Origin: Reticulitermes speratus
Taxonomy: Eukaryota > Arthropoda > Insecta > Blattodea > Rhinotermitidae
NCBI GenBank assembly: GCA_021186555.1
Contig: JAJKFL010000039.1
Location: forward strand, 41,364,610-41,428,609
DNA: 64,000 bases
Direction: 5' to 3'
Both the position numbers and the translations under genes were made by a program. This document shows positions 24,946-34,745 of this stretch, in pieces. The notes beneath the pieces were generated by a model that saw only the letters and a program-made list of their open reading frames with translations, did no database searches and had not been told where the DNA came from. How positions within the stretch are numbered: position 1 is the first letter of the stretch; the number at the start of each line of letters is the position of its first letter.

Positions 24946-26700
24946 AAAGACCCAGTCCGTACCGCGCAGTAAACACACTCCGTCTCAGTTATACAAACCA
25001 GTCAGTTAATGCTGTACAGTGAAATAATCGCTGTTTGTTCTGAGATCCACACAAAACACATAAATACAGTCCGTACCGCGCAGTAAACACACTCCGTCTC
25101 AGTTATACAAACCAGTCAGTTAATGCTGTACAGTGAAATAATCGTTGTTTGTTCTGAGATCCACACAAAACACATAAATACAGTCCGTACCGCGCAGTAA
25201 ACACACTCCGTCTCAGTTATACAAACCAGTCAGTTAATGCTGTACAGTGAAATAATCGCTGTTTGTTCTGAGATCCACACAAAACACATAAATACAGTCC
25301 GTACCGCGCAGTAAACACACTCCGTCTCAGTTATACAAACCAGTCAGTTAATGCTGTACAGTGAAATAATCGCTGTTTGTTCTGAGATCCACACAAAACA
25401 CATAAATACAGTCCGTACCGCGCAGTAAACACACTCCGTCTCAGTTATACAAACCAGTCAGTTAATGTTGTACAGTGAAATAATCGCTGTTTGTTCTGAG
25501 ATCCACACAAAACACATAAATACAGTCCGTACCGCGCAGTAAACACACACCGTCTCAGTTATACAAACCAGTCAGTTAATGCTGTACAGTGAAATAATCG
25601 CTGTTTGTTCTGAGATCCACACAAAACACATAAATACAGTCCGTACCGCGCAGTAAACACACTCCGTCTCAGTTATACAAACCAGTCAGTTAATGTTGTA
25701 CAGTGAAATAATCGCTGTTTGTTCTGAGATCCACACAAAACACATAAATACAGTCCGTACCGCGCAGTAAACACACACCGTCTCAGTTATACAAACCAGT
25801 CAGTTAATGCTGTAGAGTGAAATAATCGCTGTTTGTTCTGAGATCCACACAAAACACATAAATACAGTCCGTACCGCGCAGTAAACACACTCCGTCTCAG
25901 TTATACAAACCAGTCAGTTAATGCTGTAGAGTGAAATAATCGCTGTTTGTTCTGAGATCCACACAAAACACATAAATACAGTCCGTACCGCGCAGTAAAC
26001 ACACTCCGTCTCAGTTGTACAAACCAGTCAGTTAATGTTGTACAGTGAAATAATCGCTGTTTGTTCTCAGATCCACACAAAACACATAAATACAGTCCGT
26101 ACCGCGCAGTAAACACACTCCGTCTCAGTTATACAAACCAGTCAGTTAATGCTGTAGAGTGAAATAATCGCTGTTTGTTCTGAGATCCACACAAAACACA
26201 TAAATACAGTCCGTACCGCGCAGTAAACACACTCCGTCTCAGTTATACAAACCAGTCAGTTAATGTTGTACAGTGAAATAATCGCTGTTTGTTCTGAGAT
26301 CCACACAAAACACATAAATACAGTCCGTACCGCGCAGTAAACACACTCCGTCTCAGTTATACAAACCAGTCAGTTAATGCTGTACAGTGAAATAATCGCT
26401 GTTTGTTCTGAGATCCACACAAAACACATAAATACAGTCCGTACCGCGCAGTAAACACACTCCGTCTCAGTTATACAAACCAGTCAGTTAATGCTGTACA
26501 GTGAAATAATCGCTGTTTGTTCTGAGATCCACACAAAACACATAAATACAGTCCGTACCGCGCAGTAAACACACTCCGTCTCAGTTATACAAACCAGTCA
26601 GTTAATGCTGTACAGTGAAATAATCTCTGTTTGTTCTGAGATCAATACGAAACACGTAAATGTACTGTGTGAGCAGTGGGTAGTGTTTTTGTGTGTGCTA
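24946..26700 (-). repeat. 114-bp tandem array, copy 3 (about 15 units, inverted)
   Basis: The reverse complement of the 114-bp unit (cagtccgtaccgcgcagtaa ... cacataaata). The far flank at about 26690-26720 (gctacgtatagtagtaacca) is the reverse complement of the left flank at 4555 and 21490, confirming that the flank travels with the array. The nearest other copy, in direct orientation, ends at 23140, so the two face each other around the family K insertion. Confidence 0.96.
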
Positions 26701-27095
26701 CGTATAGTAGTAACCACTGTGCTGTAAGTGTTAAAACAAAAATTGTCTTTTGAGAACTGAAGTTTGTGCTAGTTCACTCACCATGCTGTAACCGTAGTCA
26801 GACCGCCCGCTTTGCACTGTGATGTTCCAAGCTGCCTGCCCGTTGTGTCACTGGGGAAGCCAATGGCGTGCAGGCGGTATATACCGCCTGAAGTTCGGGA
26901 GGGGGAGACAGATATAGGGCCAAGTACTTTGTGTATGTGATGAATGTGGAGGTAGGACGTCGTGTTGGAACGTATGCATTAGTTCGATGTAAGTCGTCAT
27001 TGTTAGGTGTCGATAGGACAAAAGTGTGTTATAAATGGATACTATAACAGGATGATAAATTAGTTTATCGAACGGTAGCAGAATTTCCGAAAATG
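26701..27095. other. Unassigned sequence with a perfect 20-bp palindrome
   Basis: No gene is recognised. A perfect palindrome, caggcggtatataccgcctg, lies at 26871-26890. Confidence 0.4.
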
Positions 27096-27247
27096 TAACT
27101 AACTAACTAACTAACTCCATGTAGCACAGTCCTTCTTGAGAAGCTAACAGATCGTCAGCTAGTCCAGAAATTCCCCGCGTTTTATGGAACCCCGAAGGTT
27201 CATTACCGCACTCACAACAGCCCGCCACCTGTCCCTATCCTGAGCCA
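27096..27247 (-). mobile_element. Family E 3' end (minus)
   Basis: TAAC repeats, then ccatgtagcacagtccttct, attccccgcgttttatggaa, ggttcattaccgcactcaca and ccacctgtccctatcctgag. It is truncated just inside the ORF end. Confidence 0.88.
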
Positions 27248-27744
27248 TAATGATAATTTGTACTCATCGCCAAGTTTCTAAATACGAGTGGTAATTATAC
27301 GTGCCGCCAAATTTACCATAGAAGCTCAGTTGAATTAATTGTTCCGTCTTGATACAATACACAGCAATGACTGCCCTATACGACGCTAAATGACTGATCT
27401 TTATAGGGGGCACGAACTGTGCTTGATGTCGTTAGGAACTGAAGTGTTATGTCTAAAGTACCTTTTTCTTTGTAAAGGGCCCCGCAGCAGAAGCTACAGA
27501 CGCACCGCAGCCTTAAGGCGTATTGTGCAACCCTGTGATGAAGATGATTAGTTAATTATTTTATTACAACAAATGTACTACACTGTTTTAGTGTTTACTG
27601 TCCCTACACATGTTTCGGCACTTCCTGTGCCATCATCAGGGGTGTCGTCGAGAGTTTACAATCCTCAATGCATCCAATTCACTTTAATTGGAATAAAATA
27701 ATTAATTAGTTACTGAAATGCATATATATATTATAAAGACGATG
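27248..27744. other. Family G fragment and Penelope-like half motif in unassigned sequence
   Basis: At 27470-27550 the segment gggccccgcagcagaagcta to aaccctgtgatgaagatga matches one at 36845-36920, so it is a dispersed repeat (family G). At 27590-27650 the minus strand reads cctgatgatggcacaggaag then tgccgaaacatgtgtaggga, the CTGATGA...GAAAC motif. The rest is unassigned. Confidence 0.55.
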
Positions 27745-27927
27745 ATTTTTTTTTTCGTGTAATGGAGCACCGGTGGAATGATACTGACAGGGGAAAACCG
27801 AAGTACTCGGGGAAAAACCTGTCACAGTGCCACTTTGTCCACAAATCCCACATGGACTTACCCGGGATCGAACCCGGGACTCCGCGGTGAGAGGCCGGCG
27901 ACTAACCGCCTGAGCCATGGCACGGCC
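27745..27927 (-). mobile_element. SINE family D (tRNA-derived), intact minus copy
   Basis: On the minus strand: gccgtgccatggctcaggcg, a B box cccgggttcgatcccgggta, ccatgtgggatttgtggac, aaagtggcac, gagtacttcggttttcccct, gtcagtatcattccaccggt, gctccatta and an A-rich tail. This tail region is the source sequence of the 92-bp array at 38261. Confidence 0.9.
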
Positions 27928-28142
27928 TTCTAACGTGCATTAATGCTCGCCTTCAAAGATTTAGCGTGTAGTTGGAGTTTCCTAAAATAGGTCTTTAAAG
28001 ACGAGAGAGTCATTGACCCCAGTGAATCACGCCACCCCCATCTGCATCCCTTATATCCCACGATCAGCCAGCGACCTCGTTTTCACTGATTACAGCTTGT
28101 GACGTCAGACTGTAACTTCCTTATTGCCGTGAGATTCAGCAA

Positions 28143-28797
28143 AGTGCTGTTACCTGCAGACTGCATCACTGTTACTGCAGACTGTTACCTGCAGACTGCA
28201 TCACTGTTACTGCAGACTGTTACCTGCAGACTGCATCACTGTTACTGCAGACTGTTACCTGCAGACTGCATCACTGTTACTGCAGACTGTTACCTGCAGA
28301 CTGCATCACTGTTACTGCAGACTGTTACCTGCAGACTGCATCACTGTTACTGCAGACTGTTACCTGCAGACTGCAACACTGTTACTGCAGACTGTTACCT
28401 GCAGACTGCATCACTGTTACTGCAGAATGTTACCTGCAGACTGCATCACTGTTACTGCAGACTGTTACCTGCAGACTGCATCACTGTTACTGCAGACTGT
28501 TACCTGCAGACTGCATCACTGTTACTGCAGACTGTTACCTGCAGACTGCATCACTGTTACTGCAGACTGTTACCTGCAGACTGCATCACTGTTACTGCAG
28601 ACTGTTACCTGCAGACTGCATCACTGTTACTGCAGACTGTTACCTGCAGACTGCAACACTGTTACTGCAGACTGTTACCTGCAGACTGCATCACTGTTAC
28701 TGCAGACTGTTACCTGCAGACTGCAACACTGTTACTGCAGACTGTTACCTGCAGACTGCATCACTGTTACTGCAGACTGTTACCTGTAGTCTGCAAC
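28143..28797 (+). repeat. 35-bp tandem array (about 19 units)
   Basis: The unit gttacctgcagactgcatca then ctgttactgcagact repeats every 35 bp and carries two PstI sites. The only frequent variant is gcatcact/gcaacact. A 241-codon open frame exists because no frame of the unit contains a stop; it is not considered a gene. Confidence 0.97.
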
Positions 28798-28989
28798 ACC
28801 ACGACGCACATCCAGCACGTGTAATTTTATTAGCTCAGTTGCTGCAGTGACTACGGTACGGGAAGGGAGTCCCAGTCGTGATTGGATTACCGGCAGGGGC
28901 AAACATTGTTTCTCTTATATATTTCATCCCACAGTGTTCGTGCATACTGCATATGGACACTAATATGTAAGTGTAACAGAACACTTGTG
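28798..28989. other. Unassigned sequence
   Basis: No gene or repeat is recognised. Confidence 0.3.
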
Positions 28990-29655
28990 CGGTTAAAACT
29001 CACAAACAGCTGCGTATTTCTAACTAACTAAACTAACTACATGTAGCACAGTCCTTCTTGAGAAGCTAACAGGTCGTCAGCTAGTCAACAAATTCCCCGC
29101 GTTTTATGGAGCCGGAAGGTTCATTACCGCACTCACAACAGCCCGCCACCTGTCCCTATCCTAAGTAAGGCCCATAACTAACTAACTAACTAACTACATG
29201 TAGCACAGTCCTTCTTGAGAAGCTAACAGGTCGTCAGCTAGTCAACAAATTCCCCGCGTTTTATGGAGCCGGAAGGTTCATTACCGCACTCACAACAGCC
29301 CGCCACCTGTCCCTATCCTAAGTAAGGCCCCATAACTAACTAACTAACTAACTCCATGTAGCACAGTCCTTCTTGAGAAGCTAACAGGTCGTCAGCTAGT
29401 CAAGAAATTCCCCGCGTTTTATGGAACCCGAAGGTTCATTACCGCACTCACAACAGCCCGCCACCTGTCCCTATCCTAAGTAAGGCCCCATAACTAACTA
29501 ACTAACTAACTAACTCCATGTAGCACAGTCCTTCTTGAGAAGCTAACAGGTCGTCAGCTAGTCAAGAAATTCCCCGCGTTTTATGGAACCCGAAGGTTCA
29601 TTACCGCACTCACAACAGCCCGCCACCTTTCCCTATCCTAAGTAAGGCCCCATAA
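28990..29655 (-). repeat. Tandem cluster of family E 3' ends (about 160-bp units)
   Basis: Four near-identical units, each made of TAAC repeats, the 3' UTR and the last ORF codons, are joined by tatcctaagtaaggcccata. The TAAC blocks start near 29022, 29175, 29334 and 29493, with the next at 29652 belonging to the longer copy. The junction is identical each time, which points to tandem duplication or template jumping and not to independent insertions. Confidence 0.93.
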
Positions 29656-31195
29656 CTAACTAACTAACTAACTAACTCCATGTAGCACAGTCCTTCTTGA
29701 GAAGCTAACAGACCCTCAGCTAGTCAAGAAATTCCCCGCGTTTTATGGAACTCGAACGTTCATTACCGCACTCACAACAGCCCGCCACCTGTCCCTATCC
29801 TGAGCCATATGAATCCAGTCCATGCCCACCATCCCACTTCTTGAAGATCCATTTTAATATTATCCTCCCATCTTCGCCTGGGTCTTCCAAGTGGTCTCCT
29901 TCCCTCAGGTCTCCCCACCAAAATCCTGTATGCACCTCTCCCCTCACCTATACGTGCTACATGCCCCGCCCACCTCATTCTTCTTGGTTTGATCACCGTA
30001 ATAATATTTGGTGATCAGTACAGATCATTAAGTTCATCGTTATGTAGTCTTCTCCACTCCCCTGTTACCCCGTCACTCTTAGACCCAAATATCCCCCTCA
30101 GCACACTATTCAGATCAGTACAGATTATTAAGTTCCTCGTTATGTAGTCTTCTCCACTCCCCTGTTACCTCGTCCCTCTTAGACCCAAATATCCCCCTCA
30201 GCACACTATTCAGATCAGTACAGATCATTAAGTTCCTCGTTATGTAGTCTTCTCCACTCCCCTGTTACCCCGTCACTCTTAGACCCAAATATCCCCCTCA
30301 GCACACTATTCAGATCAGTACAGATCATTAAGTTCATCGTTATGTAGTCTTCTCCACTCCCCTGTTACCCCGTCACTCTTAGACCCAAATATCCCCCTCA
30401 GCACACTATTCAGATCAGTACAGATCATTAAGTTCATCGTTATGTAGTCTTCTCCACTCCCCTGTTACCCCGTCACTCTTAGACCCAAATATCCCCCTCA
30501 GCACACTATTCAGATCAGTACAGATCATTAAGTTCCTCGTTATGTAGTCTTCTCCACTCCTGTTACCCCGTCCCTCTCAGACCCAAATATCCCCCTCAGC
30601 ACACTATTCAGATCAGTACAGATCATTAAGTTCCTCGTTATGTAGTCTTCTCCACTCCCCTGTTACCCCGTCCCTCTTAGACCCAAATATCCCCCTCAGC
30701 ACACTATTCAGATCAGTACAGATCATTAAGTTCCTCGTTATGTAGTCTTCTCCACTCCCCTGTTACCCCGTCCCTCTTAGACCCAAATATCCCCCTCAGC
30801 ACACTATTCAGATCAGTACAGATCATTAAGTTCCTCGTTATGTAGTCTTCTCCACTCCTGTTACCCCGTCCCTCTTGGACCCAAATATCCTCCTCAGCAC
30901 ACTATTCAGATCAGTACAGATCATTAAGTTCCTCGTTATGTAGTCTTCTCCACTCCTGTTACCCCGTCCCACTCAGACCCAAATATCCCCCTCAGCACAC
31001 TATTCCGATCAGTACAGATCATTAAGCTCCTCGTTATGTAGTCTTCTCCACTCCCCTGTTACCTCGTCCCTCTTAGGCCCAAATATCCCCCTCAGCACCC
31101 TATTCTCGAACACCCTCAGCCTATGTTCCTCCCTCAGTGTGACAGACCAAGTTTCACACCCATACAAAACAACAACACAATTACAGTTCTGTATA
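29656..31195 (-). pseudogene. Non-LTR retrotransposon family E, C-terminal ORF with internal array
   Basis: Reading from the right on the minus strand: [20 protein letters not shown], then ENRVLRGIFGPKRDEVTGEW and RRLHNEEL (about 31170-31040), then the 100-bp array, then [20 protein letters not shown] and [20 protein letters not shown] (about 29990-29870), ending with a decayed MNLRVP-type terminus and the TAAC-tail side at 29656. This is the familiar post-reverse-transcriptase tail of insect non-LTR elements; no reverse transcriptase domain is present, so the copy is 5'-truncated near 31195. The inserted array and small indels destroy the frame. Confidence 0.85.
30013..31105 (-). repeat. 100-bp tandem array inside the family E ORF (about 11 units)
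   Basis: The unit gatcagtacagatcattaag to ccccctcagcacactattca is 100 bp. Its minus strand encodes [20 protein letters not shown] once per unit, so it is a segment of the retrotransposon's own coding sequence copied about 11 times in place. As 100 is not a multiple of three, each unit shifts the frame. Units of 98 bp (tccactcctgtt) also occur. Confidence 0.95.
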
Positions 31196-31379
31196 TCTTA
31201 ATGTTTGTATATTTGTACAGCAAACTGTAAGACACAAGATCCTGCACGAATGATAACAAGCATCACGTGACTTCATTCTGCTCCGGCTGTGTTAATTAAG
31301 CCATATATCATTGCCGAAACATGTAGCTGATCGCGGATTTAAAAACAAAACCTGTTGTATTAGTCTGTCGAATTTTGGT
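31196..31379. other. Unassigned sequence
   Basis: No gene or repeat is recognised beside the family E truncation point. Confidence 0.3.
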
Positions 31380-31580
31380 GTCGGTGCAATATATTTTTCC
31401 CTCCTGCAAAGCGCCCAGACCGCTCTGGGGCCCACCCTTGAGGTCAACAGCGCTCATTCTCAATAACCACCGGGGAATCCTTCTGCGAGGGTAAAGCCTT
31501 GTAGCTTGAAGGTGACAACTCACCCCGTCTAGTGGTGAGGTTAAGTATGAGTGGAGCTGTAACTCCACTCCGACGTATGC
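31380..31580 (+). mobile_element. SINE remnant, family B or C type body
   Basis: Wording such as cgcccagaccgctctggggc, gagggtaaagccttgtagc, acaactcaccccgtctagtg and ggagctgtaactccactccg follows the body layout of families B and C, but no tRNA head is left. Confidence 0.5.
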
Positions 31581-31589
31581 TAATTAATG

Positions 31590-31850
31590 ACGCTTTCAGT
31601 AGCTCAGATTATATAGCTTCGATGGTAGGATGATTGGATAGTAATGAATTGGTAAGGATGTGGAAGGAAACGTTCTTGGCTGAATTTGTCTGGAGGAACA
31701 GAACAAAAAACGGCGAATATTACAGGCAGGATAGTCGGTGGCTGGACCGAGATTTGAACTCTGAACCGGGGCACGAAAGCTTTCCTCTCCTCCGAGAAGT
31801 AACAGTTATCCAGCTGTTGGGACAGCATCAGTAGATGATGACAGAATTTT
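31590..31850. mobile_element. Possible SINE of a further family
   Basis: A tRNA-like start (tcagtagctcagattatata) and a later degenerate box (gagatttgaactctgaaccg) suggest a tRNA-derived insert. The body does not match families A-D. Orientation and ends are unsure. Confidence 0.3.
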
Positions 31851-32002
31851 TGGTGGAAGTAATCTGGAAAACCGCAAAGTATTTTGAAAACACTCGACTG
31901 CGAACTTACGGCAGAAGTACACCTTTCCTGTCTCAAGACTTCACTCTTTACATTTCTCTTTTAATTCACGAACTTTAATCTAAATTCACCGTGAATTTCT
32001 GT

Positions 32003-32555
32003 AATCAGCAATAAGTCACCAACGAATGCACAAAACTGTCAATAAAGGTAATAAATTAACCTTTTATCATTATTAAATTACCCTACATAAGTTTCGGCTT
32101 GCGAGAAGCCATCATCAGGGGTTTACAGTTGTACTTATCAAATGCTGTGCTACGGTCTGTCATCGACACTCGCAATATAACTTCAATGTTCTTCAAACGT
32201 TCAAAGTTTTTTCACTGCACTTCTAAATGTTCTTCTTCTTGTATAGGAATTTAAGTTCAGCATTGATTTTATGTTTGGTGGCAGCGTTTTTGGTGTTACG
32301 ACACCTTTCGTTGTCTCCACTGACCAAACACCTAGAGGTGCAGTGAAAAAACCTTGAACGTTTGAAGAATAGTGAAGTTATATTGCGAGTGTCGATGACA
32401 GACCGTAGCACAGCATTTGATAAGTACAACTGTAAACTCCTGATGATGGCTTATTGCAAGCCGAAACGTATGTAGGGTAATTTAATAATGATAAAAGGTT
32501 AATTTATTACCTTTATTGACGGTTTTCTGCATTTGTTGGTGACTTATTGCTGATT
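32003..32555. repeat. Fold-back element, Penelope-like motif, about 230-bp arms
   Basis: The left arm begins aatcagcaataagtcaccaa and runs to cactgcacttctaaatg (about 32227). The right arm returns from about 32325 (cacctagaggtgcagtg) to ttggtgacttattgctgatt at 32555, around a loop of about 100 bp. Each arm carries CTGATGA, a short hairpin (ggctt/aagcc) and GAAAC: plus strand 32440-32466, reverse complement at 32092-32118. Such CTGATGA...GAAA cores recall the hammerhead ribozymes reported in Penelope-like elements, but one extra T follows CTGATGA. No ORF is present. Confidence 0.75.
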
Positions 32556-32812
32556 TGCTCTTTTAATTCAGTTTTTTTACCAATAAATGCACACATAAGC
32601 AATATAAAATTCTCTGTTAAATTTTATATTAGTCTCACCGTGCAATTTTTACGATTCAATGTTTAAAAAAAAACAACAAAATGAAGTGCATTTTATTGGC
32701 TTCCTCTATTAAAGTTTGTCACCAAGCTGTCAGTTGCATAAGGGCCTAAGACACAAATCATCCGTGCCACTGTACATTCCTGACATCTATTGATCACACT
32801 TTAAATGTCTTA
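32556..32812. other. AT-rich sequence related to the 36-bp array unit
   Basis: At about 32625-32665, tctcaccgtgcaatttttac then gattcaatg resembles the first unit of the 36-bp array at 50020 (tctcgccgtgcattttacga). Both lie beside a Penelope-like fold-back element. No gene is seen. Confidence 0.4.
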
Positions 32813-33935
32813 CAGCTCTGCTACATAACGGCTACAAGAACAAACAGCTCTGCTACATAACGGCTACAAGAACAAACAGCTCTGCTACATAACAGCTACA
32901 AGAACAAACAGCTCTGCTACATAACGGCTACAAGAACAAACAGCTCTGCTACATAACAGCTACAAGAACAAACAGCTCTGCTACATAACGGCTACAAGAA
33001 CAAACAGCTCTGCTACATAACGGCTACAAGAACAAACAGCTCTGCTACATAACAGCTACAAGAACAAACAGCTCTGCTACATAACGGCTACAAGAACAAA
33101 CAGCTCTGCTACATAACGGCTACAAGAACAAACAGCTCTGCTACATAACAGCTACAATAACAAACAGCTCTGCTACATAACAGCTACAAGAACAAACAGC
33201 TCTGCTACATAACAGCTACAATAACAAACAGCTCTGCTACATAACAGCTACAAGAACAAACAGCTCTGCTACATAACAGCTACAAGAACAAACAGCTCTG
33301 CTACATAACAGCTACAATAACAAACAGCTCTGCTACATAACAGCTACAAGAACAAACAGCTCTGCTACATAACAGCTACAAGAACAAACAGCTCTGCTAC
33401 ATAACGGCTACAAGAACAAACAGCTCTGCTACATAACGGCTACAAGAACAAACAGCTCTGCTACATAACAGCTACAAGAACAAACAGCTCTGCTACATAC
33501 GGCTACAAGAACAAACAGCTCTGCTACATAACGGCTACAAGAACAACAGCTCTGCTACATAACAGCTACAATAACAAACAGCTCTGCTACATAACAGCTA
33601 CAAGAACAAACAGCTCTGCTACATAACAGCTACAATAACAAACAGCTCTGCTACATAACAGCTACAAGAACAAACAGCTCTGCTACATAACAGCTACAAG
33701 AACAAACAGCTCTGCTACATAACAGCTACAATAACAAACAGCTCTGCTACATAACAGCTACAAGAACAAACAGCTCTGCTACATAACAGCTACAAGAACA
33801 AACAGCTCTGCTACATAACAGCTACAATAACAAACAGCTCTGCTACATAACAGCTACAAGAACAAACAGCTCTGCTACATAACAGCTACAAGAACAAACA
33901 GCTCTGCTACATAACAGCTACAAGAACAAACAGCC
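32813..33935 (+). repeat. 32-bp tandem array (about 35 units)
   Basis: The unit cagctctgctacataacggc then tacaagaacaaa repeats every 32 bp. Units carry aacggc or aacagc and agaac or ataac. In the second half the order of these variants is itself repeated, which indicates block duplication of three to four units. Confidence 0.97.
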
Positions 33936-34332
33936 TTTACACACAGTTGCCTGAAAATATCATACGTGACGGTCTTAGTAGTTTTTACATGAACAAATTG
34001 CTATTGTCTTCAATTATACACAGAAATGAGTGACTTGAGTGTTCATAGCCATGTAATCGATGATTCAGGTCTACAGGGACATGACATTTTATCGCTAGGT
34101 CCGTTGTTCTCGACGTTTCGAAAGAAAATGCCGTCTTAATTTTCAAGGGGTCTAGGTGCATGGCCCAGCAAACCAGTGTCACATCCCGGAAGACTGTTGA
34201 GTGCCTTTTAAAGCTAATTGACCACATTTTAAATCAACGTGATGGAAGCTTCAAAGTCAGGTGACTTCCATTTCTCCCCATGCCCGATGTTTGTGTATTC
34301 CGTCCCCCTCTGTCGGCAGGGCCTTTTCAAGT
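33936..34332. repeat. Family J-like fragment in unassigned sequence
   Basis: On the minus strand at about 34230-34085, ttccgggatgtgacactgg, then gcatggacc-type sequence and ttcgaaacgtcgag occur in the family J order. The rest (33936-34084 and 34231-34332) is unassigned. Confidence 0.4.
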
Positions 34333-34402
34333 TGCAGATACATAACAGATACATAACAGATACATAACAGATATATAACAGATACATAACAGATACATAA
34401 AC
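34333..34402 (+). repeat. 11-bp short tandem repeat (6 units)
   Basis: Six copies of agatacataac, one with a c-to-t change. Confidence 0.9.
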
Positions 34403-34589
34403 TCCCTGTATTTTATTCCCGACTACAAAGGCTATTCCCCCCTTACATACATAATTTTGATTGCAACACACGACAAAGTAAAGTTAAACTGGGTCGTGTG
34501 TTTTGAAGGAGTGGAGGTTTAGTTCCATGAATTCGCAGCGCTACAGGAATTCGAATGGTCAACTTCACGTTCCTCCATCCATATTCCTG

Positions 34590-34745
34590 TGTAAGGAGCC
34601 CCCGATACCCATTCGACGGAAGGCTGGGTTGACGCCAGCGTCGTTTACGAGCTGTAGGGAAAAGAAAACGTCTCTTGCCTCTGCAGGGTTTCGAACCCCG
34701 GTTTCACTGTCACCCAACCCACAACCAAGTTACTTTCCTAGACTA
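34590..34745 (-). mobile_element. Degenerate tRNA-derived SINE
   Basis: The minus strand has a B-box-like ggggttcgaaaccctgcaga after cttggttgtgggttgggtg, and the far end (cccgatacccattcgacg, aaggctgggttgacgcc) resembles the family B body. Confidence 0.5.

Noticed and set aside
28099-28824. 241-codon frame in the 35-bp array
   Set aside because: No frame of the unit contains a stop, so an open frame is expected by chance; no domain or start context.
32813-33935. CRISPR-like regular repeats
   Set aside because: Units are contiguous without unique spacers, and the context is eukaryotic. The same holds for the 23-, 29-, 35- and 44-bp arrays.
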